This document shows, piece by piece, positions 1-5,890 of a stretch of DNA of 23,204 bases (its first letter is position 1; every line of letters starts with the position of its first letter). Below the pieces are notes generated by a model. It was not told the origin of the DNA and ran no database searches. It saw only the letters and a program-made list of their open reading frames with translations. The DNA is from an uncultured Eubacteriales bacterium (lineage in GTDB: Bacteria; Bacillota; Clostridia; Christensenellales; UBA1242), in assembly GCA_949067325.1 (NCBI GenBank), contig CARTDZ010000018.1, positions 1 to 23,204 of the forward strand, in the 5' to 3' direction. A program made the position numbers and the translations under genes.

Positions 1-92
1 TCACATTTTCAGCAATGGACAACATATCAACAATCCATAATTTTGAAATTGAAAACTCAGTTCTAACAATCGTTTATACAATAGAAATTTAA
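1..92 (+). CDS. Possible 3' end of a convergent plus-strand gene (partial)
   Basis: Frame 3 is open from the left edge to a TAA at 90-92 and would encode a C-terminus ending SVLTIVYTIEI, which alternates like a beta strand. The frame closes just at the A-tract of a terminator hairpin (91-118) that works in both directions, as expected for two convergent genes sharing one terminator. Only about 29 codons are visible, so the reading may be chance in AT-rich DNA; the other two plus frames close earlier. No function can be given. Confidence 0.3.
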   Translation, partial: TFSAMDNISTIHNFEIENSVLTIVYTIEI

Positions 93-118
93 AAAAAGAG
101 GCTATTTGCCTCTTTTTA
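91..118. terminator. Bidirectional intrinsic terminator
   Basis: A perfect 10-bp stem (AAAAAGAGGC / GCCTCTTTTT) encloses a 5-nt loop and gives a T-run on both strands. On the minus strand the TAA of the sigma-like gene lies inside the stem arm, so translation ends within the terminator. On the plus strand it could terminate a gene entering from the left edge. Confidence 0.85.
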
Positions 119-1333
119 TTGTTCCAATTGTTTTTCAGCTAGCTTTTCTGCTTTAATAATTTTTTGCTTAGATGTGTTATAGTTTAATTTTGAAGTTTTA
201 TCAAAGGATTTTTGCAAATCTTTTATGACTGGACTTAGGTTTGGACTAAAATGCTCCAAAAACGCCAAATGCGAAATATTTTTCAAATCATGCGCAAAAG
301 AGTTTTGCTGCCCTATTTTGTCTTTTTTTATAAGCCCTGCAATGTAGCCTAGATCAATAAGCTCGTCGTTAAGTTGTCTTTCTTTGGGTGAAGTGAAGAC
401 TTTCCATGCGGCTTTGGCTTGCTGACGTAAAGCGTCAATATCAACATTGTTAAGATTGGCAAGTGTGTAATAAATGCGATCACTATTTTTGCGGTTTTCA
501 AAAATGCTGTCCACTTTTTTGAGCATTCCTTTTTCTTTTAAAGGATACTTTATATAGTCAAAACAATAATCAAAATCTATTTTTTGATTGGAGAATATAT
601 ATTTTGAAAAAGCGTATCTCACTCGCGTTTCTTTTTCAGCATTGCCTGACAAGGCATTAGTTTTTATATATTCGTCTATGTTTGTGACATTTTTCAATAT
701 CGAAAGCTGTTTTACAAATTTTTCCATCTGATTCATCAAGCGATTGTAATAAGAACGAGAATTCCCTAGCTTTGATGATATCTCAATATAATAATCGCCT
801 TGCATTCGCAAACGAAGCAGCTCAATTTGTTTTTCAGTCAAAAATAGAGGAAGTTTTTGATAAAGGAGTTGTCTGTTTACATTTTCCAAAACTTTGTTTT
901 CAAGATCCATAACCTCTTGATCTTCCAAAACATCTTGAAGCTGCTTTTCGCAACCATCGTGATCGTAGCCTATTGTTTTGTTCAAACTCACATTTTTTTT
1001 TGCTCGACGGCATTTGCGTAGTTCCATTTTTATAGAGTTGCCTACACAAACTGCAACATAAGTGGCAAATTTCGCGTTTTTTGCAGGGTTATAAGTAATA
1101 ATACACTTAAAAAGCTGTTCGATACAGTATGACAAAATTTCATCTTCGCTTTTATATGATTTTATTAAGGATTGATAACTATTGAAAACATGATAAACCA
1201 TGCCCATATTGTGTTCCATGGCCTTTTGCATAAACTCTTGCTTTTTGCCACCGCTTGAAAGATATTCTTCCTGAGCTTTTATTATCAATTTTAGATTTTC
1301 TTCATTGCTTAACGCCGAACGTTTTTTGATCAT
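116..1333 (-). CDS. Sigma-70-like protein with unrecognised C-terminal extension
   Basis: 405 aa. Residues about 35-125 resemble sigma-70 region 2: a helical stretch, then TYNPAKNAKFATYVAVCV, then a basic helix with ELRKCRRAKKN. The following SLNKTIGYDHDG.EKQLQDVLED is close to the post-region-2 segment of the sporulation-type SigE/SigK group. Residues about 165-212 look like region 4, a helix-turn-helix reading LTEKQIELLRLRMQGDYYIEIS then a second helix with SRSYYNRL. No region 1 or 3 is evident. Residues about 215-405 are lysine-rich, apparently helical, and match nothing I recognise. The start is firm: AAAGGAGGGGAG lies just upstream of ATG, and the ATG overlaps the stop of the 65-aa gene (ATGA), so the two are co-translated. 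Promoter choice by RNA polymerase is the likely role, but a degenerate factor or one replying to a partner protein is possible. Sigma assignment is fairly sure; function is not. Confidence 0.8.
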   Translation of the reverse strand: MIKKRSALSNEENLKLIIKAQEEYLSSGGKKQEFMQKAMEHNMGMVYHVFNSYQSLIKSYKSEDEILSYCIEQLFKCIITYNPAKNAKFATYVAVCVGNSIKMELRKCRRAKKNVSLNKTIGYDHDGCEKQLQDVLEDQEVMDLENKVLENVNRQLLYQKLPLFLTEKQIELLRLRMQGDYYIEISSKLGNSRSYYNRLMNQMEKFVKQLSILKNVTNIDEYIKTNALSGNAEKETRVRYAFSKYIFSNQKIDFDYCFDYIKYPLKEKGMLKKVDSIFENRKNSDRIYYTLANLNNVDIDALRQQAKAAWKVFTSPKERQLNDELIDLGYIAGLIKKDKIGQQNSFAHDLKNISHLAFLEHFSPNLSPVIKDLQKSFDKTSKLNYNTSKQKIIKAEKLAEKQLEQ

Positions 1334-1527
1334 TTCTCCCCTCCTTTATGACGCTTGCGACAACCTTTGTGGGTGTCAATCAGCGACAAGTTTGCTTGCA
1401 ATGTGGACAAAAAACATCTGATTGAGCAGATTGTGTCTTCATCAAAGCGTTGGCTCATTGCAATCGCCAAACTGCCAGCAAGAGCGACAAGTTCTTGTGG
1501 CGAGAGGTCTAAAACTTCTTTTTTCAT
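1330..1527 (-). CDS. Small hypothetical protein (65 aa) coupled to the sigma-like gene
   Basis: The sequence starts MKKEVLDLSPQELVALAGSL, then continues with an amphipathic/hydrophobic helical stretch and ends in a basic, cysteine-containing tail (GCRKRHKGGEK). The DLSPQELVALA...LAIAMSQ pattern resembles small uncharacterised proteins I recall as common in Clostridia, whose function is unknown. Its TGA overlaps the ATG of the sigma-like gene, and its last codons form that gene's ribosome binding site, which supports it being real. Its own start has little Shine-Dalgarno complementarity (AAAAGATT before ATG), so translation may be weak or depend on leader RNA structure. The alternative start at Met24 would remove the conserved-looking N-terminus. 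By context it could regulate or partner the sigma-like protein, but this is inference only. Confidence 0.65.
   Translation of the reverse strand: MKKEVLDLSPQELVALAGSLAIAMSQRFDEDTICSIRCFLSTLQANLSLIDTHKGCRKRHKGGEK
1336..1347 (-). promoter_or_regulatory. Strong RBS of sigma-like gene, inside the upstream ORF
   Basis: On the minus strand AAAGGAGGGGAG precedes the ATG at 1333 by 2 nt after the purine run (about 6 nt after GGAGG). The same bases encode the last residues (KGGEK) of the 65-aa protein. This fixes the sigma-like start codon and indicates translational coupling. Confidence 0.8.
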
Positions 1528-1570
1528 AATCTTTTGTATGCTTGAAAAAGTAAATTATTGCTTGCTTTAT

Positions 1571-1601
1571 AAAAAAACACGTCAAAAATTGTTTTGGCGT
1601 G
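1571..1601 (-). terminator. Terminator-like hairpin in the leader of the 65-aa/sigma operon
   Basis: On the minus strand a 10-bp stem (CACGCCAAAA / TTTTGACGTG, one A-C mismatch) with a 4-nt loop is followed at once by seven T residues. It lies about 45-75 nt upstream of the 65-aa start. The nearest upstream gene is divergent, so nothing on this strand needs terminating here. It may be an attenuator, or a stop for antisense transcription. The mismatch makes it weaker than the other terminators in the window. Confidence 0.45.
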
Positions 1602-1662
1602 GTTAAGCAAAATACTTGCCCAAATTTTGCGACAAACTTGATAGCCATTTTGCTTTTATAAA

Positions 1663-1691
1663 TTGACTTTTTGTCAAATACATCTTAAAAT
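1663..1691 (+). promoter_or_regulatory. Sigma-A-type promoter of the alkyltransferase gene
   Basis: TTGACT (1663-1668) and TAAAAT (1686-1691) are separated by exactly 17 bp. The expected start of transcription, about 7 nt after the -10, falls on the ATG at 1698, and there is no Shine-Dalgarno sequence, so the mRNA is probably leaderless. The -35 box is part of an inverted repeat, TTGAC-N5-GTCAA (1663-1677), that also puts a perfect TTGACA on the minus strand facing the divergent operon; no good minus-strand -10 follows at 17 bp. Confidence 0.6.
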
Positions 1692-1697
1692 ATTTGT

Positions 1698-2003
1698 ATG
1701 AACGAATTTAACGAAAAGGTTTATAAAATAGTTCTTTCCGTGCCAGAGGGCAAGGTGATAACTTATGGTCAAATTGCAACAATTTTGGGCAATCGTTATT
1801 TCGCACGACGCGTTGGACGAGCTTTGCATAACAATCCTTACAAAGGCATAGTGCCATGTCATCGTGTCGTATTTTCTGATGGAAGCCTAGCATCTTCCTT
1901 TGCTTTTGGCGGAAAAGATATGCAAAAGGCTATGCTTAAACAAGAAGGAGTGAGCTTTGTTGGTGACAAAGTAGATATAAACAACTGCAATTTTTATACC
2001 TGA
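1698..2003 (+). CDS. Stand-alone O6-alkylguanine-DNA alkyltransferase domain (MGMT family)
   Basis: 101 aa, only the C-terminal DNA-binding/active-site domain of the Ada/Ogt/MGMT family. Visible signatures are VPEGKVITYGQIA near the start (Tyr23), ARRVG (Arg37, the likely base-flipping arginine finger), the hinge Asn46, and IVPCHRVV with the acceptor cysteine at 54, His55, and Glu83 in KQEGV. The family transfers alkyl groups from O6-alkylguanine to this cysteine in a suicide reaction. Short relatives called ATL proteins usually have Trp in place of the Cys (PWHR) and only flag lesions for excision repair; here PCHR is intact, so direct repair is possible. It is the only complete plus-strand gene. 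The start matches the family N-terminus, there is no RBS, and the promoter position suggests a leaderless transcript. The family call is secure; repair versus lesion sensing is open. Confidence 0.88.
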   Translation: MNEFNEKVYKIVLSVPEGKVITYGQIATILGNRYFARRVGRALHNNPYKGIVPCHRVVFSDGSLASSFAFGGKDMQKAMLKQEGVSFVGDKVDINNCNFYT

Positions 2004-2074
2004 CGTAATAATAGAAAATATTTGCATTTTGTGTTTAACCGCAGAAATAAAATATATTTGCAAATTTTATACCT
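1986..2074 (+). repeat. Imperfect 16-bp direct repeat around the alkyltransferase stop
   Basis: TGCAATTTTTATACCT at 1986-2001, spanning the last codons of the alkyltransferase gene, recurs with one change as TGCAAATTTTATACCT at 2059-2074. A shorter unit, TATTTGCA, also occurs in the spacer. It may be a small duplication of the gene end or chance in AT-rich DNA. The remaining spacer to 2127 shows no gene. Confidence 0.4.
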
Positions 2075-2127
2075 AAATAGAAATGTTTTTTGATTTACAA
2101 TTTGAGATTTTGTTTAAATTGTATAAC

Positions 2128-2163
2128 AAAAAAGCGCCTAAAATTTCAGAGGCACTTTTTTTT
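2128..2163. terminator. Bidirectional intrinsic terminator between convergent genes
   Basis: The plus strand reads an A-run, GCGCCT, a 10-nt loop, then AGGCAC and eight T residues. The stem is about 8 bp plus A-T extension, with one G-T wobble on one strand. It serves gltX on the minus strand (stop at 2170) and the alkyltransferase gene on the plus strand. Confidence 0.85.
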
Positions 2164-2169
2164 GAAAAA

Positions 2170-3804
2170 TTATTTTTTGCAGTTTAGTCTTGCAATGGTT
2201 TCTTCTTCGCCAAGCACTTTGATTATTTCATAAAGCGTTGGTGAATTTTTGCGGCCTGTTATCGCAACGCGGACAAACTCGCATGCCTTTGCCACATTGC
2301 CTTTATAGGCTGCTGGATTTTGTTTGTAAGCCTTATTGTCAGTCGCGTAGCCAAGTGACGCAGCCACCTCTTTTACAAGAGCGAACCATTCTTCATTTGA
2401 ATTTGGAAAGACAAATGCTTTTGCGTATGCGGCCATAAATTCATTGAAATTATCTTTATCTTCGTCAGCAATTGCGTCAAGATTTGGTCGAGCAAACATA
2501 TACTCAAAATATTCTTTTATCATACTCATCATAAAAATATCTTTTCGAGGCTTTTGACCTTCTCTATCAATATTCAAAAAGCCTATGACAAAGTTTTTGT
2601 TGGCTTTGATATAATCTGCCAGTGGCTTGTCAAACTCAACTGCCCATTCAAGCCAAGCTTCATAAAGCTCACTTGCCGTCATTTTGCTTATGATGTTTTT
2701 TGACATGTCACCAAGTTTGACCAAGTCAAAAATTGGTGCAACAGCAGTTATATCATCGACGCCAAACTTAAATTCACGCCAGTCGACTTCAGGATTGTTC
2801 GCACGCCAAGTTTCAAATCCTGAGTTTATTATATTCAAGAGATACTCAAGCACTGCCTGTGTTGGAATACCTTTCTCAAAATAGAAACGCATATCAGCTT
2901 CAGGATCATAACGTTTTGAAATTTTGCGTTTGTTGCCATTTTCGCCAATCTTGCTGATGAGAGGATTGTGACAATATGTTGTTGGCTTAAAGCCAAGCGC
3001 TTCAAAAAGTTCTATATGCATTGGGGTTGAGCCAAGATATTCTTCTCCACGCACCACAATTGTTGTGCCCATAAGCGTATCGTCAATCACATGAGCAAAT
3101 GGATAAGGTGGCACGCCATCATTTTTTAAGAGAATAAAGTCTTTTGCATTGGCTTTGGCCTCAATTTCACCTTTTATAAGATCATAAAACTTAATTCTCT
3201 CTTTGCCAGAATTTTTTGTTTTAAGTCTTATAGCAAACTTATCGCCTTTTTCAAGGTGCGATTTTACTTCTTCAAGACTAAGGTTGCGACATGGATCATA
3301 TTCTTTTTCATCATCAGCTTGCCACTTGTTTTCGCGAAGCTTCAAGATATCTTCCTTGCCTTCAGTTTTTTTGCAAAAGCATGGAAAAGCCTTGCCATCA
3401 GAAACAAGCTTTTTTGCAAACACTTTGTAGATATCTTTGCGCTGGCTTTGAACATAAGGGCCATAATCGCCAATATCCTTGCCGTCAAGTGTTTGATATT
3501 CATCGCAAGTTATGTTGAACTTGTTTAGAATTTCAAAAATCACCTTTTTAGCGTCTTTTACTTCACGTTTTGCGTCAGTGTCTTCAAGTCGAAGAAAAAA
3601 AATGCCATCTGAAATGCGTGTGAGGTTGTAGCTTATAAACATCTGAAAAAAGTTGCCAATATGCATATTACCCGTTGGACTTGGAGCATAACGAGAGACG
3701 ACTTGCCCCTCCTTCAATTGTCTTTTTGGGTATTTTTCAAATATCTCTTCTGGCGTTGTTTGAATGTCTGGAAAAAGCATTTCAGCCAGTTTTTTATAGT
3801 CCAT
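2170..3804 (-). CDS. gltX: Glutamate--tRNA ligase (GluRS)
   Basis: 544 aa, class I aminoacyl-tRNA synthetase charging tRNA-Glu with glutamate in the cytoplasm. Residues 38-50 read SRYAPSPTGNMHI, the GluRS nucleotide-binding signature; the HIGH motif appears as HIGN at 48-51. LRLEDTD follows at about 72-78 and RGEEYLGSTPMH in the central fold. The KMSKS loop is KISKR at about 293-297. The C-terminal anticodon-binding region is helical. The N-terminal extension of about 35 residues (MDYKKLAEMLFPDI...) is what I recall from the longer clostridial GluRS form. The start has an RBS, AAGGAGAG, 7 nt upstream. It has its own promoter embedded in the terminator of the preceding operon and ends in the terminator at 2128-2163. 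No T-box leader is present: the spacer is only 82 bp. GluRS rather than GlnRS is clear; whether it also charges tRNA-Gln cannot be told from sequence. Confidence 0.96.
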   Translation of the reverse strand: MDYKKLAEMLFPDIQTTPEEIFEKYPKRQLKEGQVVSRYAPSPTGNMHIGNFFQMFISYNLTRISDGIFFLRLEDTDAKREVKDAKKVIFEILNKFNITCDEYQTLDGKDIGDYGPYVQSQRKDIYKVFAKKLVSDGKAFPCFCKKTEGKEDILKLRENKWQADDEKEYDPCRNLSLEEVKSHLEKGDKFAIRLKTKNSGKERIKFYDLIKGEIEAKANAKDFILLKNDGVPPYPFAHVIDDTLMGTTIVVRGEEYLGSTPMHIELFEALGFKPTTYCHNPLISKIGENGNKRKISKRYDPEADMRFYFEKGIPTQAVLEYLLNIINSGFETWRANNPEVDWREFKFGVDDITAVAPIFDLVKLGDMSKNIISKMTASELYEAWLEWAVEFDKPLADYIKANKNFVIGFLNIDREGQKPRKDIFMMSMIKEYFEYMFARPNLDAIADEDKDNFNEFMAAYAKAFVFPNSNEEWFALVKEVAASLGYATDNKAYKQNPAAYKGNVAKACEFVRVAITGRKNSPTLYEIIKVLGEEETIARLNCKK

Positions 3805-3832
3805 GTTATTTTCTCTCCTTAATTTTTAACAT

Positions 3833-3861
3833 ATTATCGCATAAAAAAGCGCAATTGTCAA
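3833..3861 (-). promoter_or_regulatory. gltX promoter (extended -10), overlapping a terminator
   Basis: On the minus strand a perfect TTGACA (3861-3856) is followed after exactly 17 bp by GATAAT (3838-3833), preceded by TGC, an extended -10. Transcription should start near 3826, giving a leader of about 22 nt with the AAGGAG RBS. The -35 box lies in the loop and 3' arm of the upstream operon's terminator hairpin. Confidence 0.75.
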
Positions 3862-3874
3862 AGCAATCACGCTC
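3843..3874 (-). terminator. Terminator of the typA-dnaB-lipoprotein operon
   Basis: On the minus strand a 10-bp stem (AGCGTGATTG / CAATTGCGCT, two G-U wobbles) with a 6-nt loop is followed by a T-run. It begins 13 nt after the stop of the 352-aa lipoprotein gene. Confidence 0.8.
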
Positions 3875-3886
3875 TTTAAGCAAATT

Positions 3887-4945
3887 TTAAACAAGTGTTG
3901 ATGAGATGTTTAAAATATAGCAAGTCAGTTTTGAGCTGAAATAGTCTTCAATAGAATGCACATGCACGTCTTCATAATTTTTCAGACCTTCCTCTTGGTC
4001 AATGTCAAGTTTGCCTTCACCATTGTATGAAAGCAGAAAATCATAATAAGAAAACTGGTTTGTAGCTTCAATCATGATTTTGCGGTCTTCCATCAAAAGC
4101 TTGTTGATTTTTAATAGATGGTCAACTTTTGATTGATAAGGCTCAGTTTCGTCTGCTGAGTTTTGTGTAAGGTCTTTAAGATTGTTTGCAGCGGAAAAAG
4201 TTCTCACAAAGCTTGCAAAGCTTGCTCTTGCAGAATTTATTGTATCCACTTTGGCTGAAAGATTTGTTGACTTGCAGTTTTTAAGAAGCAGCGTATAATA
4301 ATCTTGACTTACAAATAGCGCGAGATAATCGCGAAGCTCTCTGCTGTCGTCTTGAGTAAGAGTTTCTTTCTTTACCTTGCCGCTATAAAAGTCAAAAACT
4401 TCTTCCTCCACATTGGCAAGCGAAAGTGCAACGTTGTAAGTTGCTCCTATGATATCAGTCGACTGATAGCGAAAACGTTGGATTTCACCTTCATATATCT
4501 TTTGGTGCGTGAGGTCAGAAAAGGTTTTGAGACGTTGAAATTGAGCGTCGAGTTTGAAATATTCATCTTTCATGACATCAACATTATTTTTTAGTGTTTC
4601 AATTGCTTCTTTGCCTGATTTTGAAATATTTTCCATTTCATCAAGTGCGCTTAACACAGAATAGTGAGAGGCGATATAATTCATTGGAATAGCAAAAAGT
4701 GCTTTATACACACTGTCATCAATTGAGACAAAAGAAGAAATGATATAGTCTGAAGAAAGATTGTAAACTTGGCTTTTGGAAAAAAGTTTGCCTGTGCCTT
4801 GATTTTGATTGATAACTTCTACAAGTTCGTCAACTTTTTGATAGGCGGTAGAATTGTCTGCCTGCCCTCCACAAGCGAAAAGGGCAAGACTTGACGAAAG
4901 TATAATTGCTGCAAGGCCTATTTTTAAAAACTTAGACTGCTTCAT
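3887..4945 (-). CDS. Lipoprotein of unknown function (352 aa), last gene of dnaB operon
   Basis: The N-terminus is a lipoprotein signal peptide: MKQSKFLKIG, a hydrophobic stretch, then LFAC with Cys25 as the lipidation site, followed by GGQADNS. The mature part is apparently all-helical with no domain I recognise; it has several charged, coiled-coil-like helices (for example around ENISKSGKEAIETLKNNVDVM). It should be attached to the outer face of the cytoplasmic membrane. The start is the ATG at 4945, placed 7 nt after GGAGGT; a GTG nine bases earlier overlaps that RBS and is rejected. The gene overlaps the end of the 316-aa gene by 14 bp, so the two are probably co-translated. Its size, helical character and membrane anchoring resemble the 316-aa neighbour, so they may be distant paralogs or partners. 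Function unknown. Confidence 0.88.
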   Translation of the reverse strand: MKQSKFLKIGLAAIILSSSLALFACGGQADNSTAYQKVDELVEVINQNQGTGKLFSKSQVYNLSSDYIISSFVSIDDSVYKALFAIPMNYIASHYSVLSALDEMENISKSGKEAIETLKNNVDVMKDEYFKLDAQFQRLKTFSDLTHQKIYEGEIQRFRYQSTDIIGATYNVALSLANVEEEVFDFYSGKVKKETLTQDDSRELRDYLALFVSQDYYTLLLKNCKSTNLSAKVDTINSARASFASFVRTFSAANNLKDLTQNSADETEPYQSKVDHLLKINKLLMEDRKIMIEATNQFSYYDFLLSYNGEGKLDIDQEEGLKNYEDVHVHSIEDYFSSKLTCYILNISSTLV

Positions 4946-5882
4946 ACAACGCACCTCCGTTTAAGAAATTTTTGACTGTTGCGAGTGCGAATTGGTCGTC
5001 TTGCACATTTGTTGCAAAAGTAAAGTCTGTTTTTATGCTTTTGATAACGTCAGAAAGACTTGCTGAGTAGATTTTTTCAAAACTTTTTATCTTTGCAAAA
5101 TAATTTTGAAGTGAAGACGAAAAGTTGTAGTTTGTGATTGTTGTTTTGTTTGTGATATAATTTGCTACAAAAGATTTGAGTTTTGTCACTTTTGCTCCGC
5201 CTTCAAAACTGCTCATGTCAGTACTGTCCTGAACGTCTACCTTGACCATGTATGCAAAATCTTCGACAATGCAAGAGAGAAAGCCGTTCACTCCTTCAAG
5301 CACTTTGTAAGTGAAATCGTTGTGTCTTAAACCTTTTGGCAAACATTCTTTGTAAACCACAGAAAGGCTTGAGATGGCTTCGCTGCAGCCTGAAATGTAA
5401 TCAACATAAACCTTTCTATAATCACGCCAAGCTGTTCTAAGATTGCTTACAGAGCCTGTTTCAATTTTGTGATAAACTTCTTGCAAAATATCGTTCATGC
5501 TTTTTTGACTTGTAGAAGCCTTTTCAAGCCCGTTCATGATGTGTCCATAATTGTCTTGAAAAACTCCATTTCCTTCAGCATAAACAAGGTTTTGATCGTA
5601 GAAAGCTATGATTTCGTGCAGAACAACTGCAAGTTCTTGTGTGTAAATAGCTTCTAGTTTGTAAGATGGAACTACACTCAGCTTGTTTTCAAAACTGCTA
5701 TAAAGTCTTTCTTCCTCTGCACTTTGAAGAAACATAGACTTTTCAGTTTCATGCACTTTTGCAACAGCTTTGTTTGTATCTTTTGGCAAAAAGACTAAAA
5801 CCATCGTCACTACTATTGCTATAAGCACTAGTACAGCTATTGCAATAAGCCATTTTTTGTTAAACAATTTTCTTTCTGCCAT
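4932..5882 (-). CDS. Membrane-anchored protein of unknown function (316 aa)
   Basis: The N-terminus has a short basic segment (MAERKLFNKK) and one hydrophobic helix at about residues 11-33 (WLIAIAVLVLIAIVV...). There is no lipobox or clear signal-peptidase site, so it reads as a single-pass protein with most of the chain outside the cell. The outer part (about 280 residues) is mainly helical with few cysteines and no recognised domain. The start is supported by GGAGGGAG 5 nt upstream of the ATG; this RBS overlaps the stop codon of dnaB, only 8 bp away, so the gene is co-transcribed with dnaB and probably coupled to it. The downstream lipoprotein overlaps it by 14 bp. A link to replication is not implied by sequence; the pairing of two surface-anchored helical proteins suggests they act together at the membrane. 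Function unknown. Confidence 0.87.
   Translation of the reverse strand: MAERKLFNKKWLIAIAVLVLIAIVVTMVLVFLPKDTNKAVAKVHETEKSMFLQSAEEERLYSSFENKLSVVPSYKLEAIYTQELAVVLHEIIAFYDQNLVYAEGNGVFQDNYGHIMNGLEKASTSQKSMNDILQEVYHKIETGSVSNLRTAWRDYRKVYVDYISGCSEAISSLSVVYKECLPKGLRHNDFTYKVLEGVNGFLSCIVEDFAYMVKVDVQDSTDMSSFEGGAKVTKLKSFVANYITNKTTITNYNFSSSLQNYFAKIKSFEKIYSASLSDVIKSIKTDFTFATNVQDDQFALATVKNFLNGGALYEAV
4953..4958 (-). promoter_or_regulatory. RBS fixing the start of the 352-aa lipoprotein
   Basis: The minus-strand GGAGGT lies 7 nt before the ATG at 4945. The in-frame GTG at 4954-4952 overlaps this box and so cannot be the start it serves. Confidence 0.8.
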
Positions 5883-5890
5883 TCTCCCTC

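Noticed and set aside
3805..3886. T-box or other riboswitch before gltX
   Set aside because: The spacer is 82 bp and is filled by the terminator and promoter; the leader is only about 22 nt.
4946..4954. GTG start nine bases upstream of the 352-aa lipoprotein ATG
   Set aside because: The GTG overlaps the GGAGGT ribosome binding site, while the ATG at 4945 is at ideal distance and begins a normal signal peptide.
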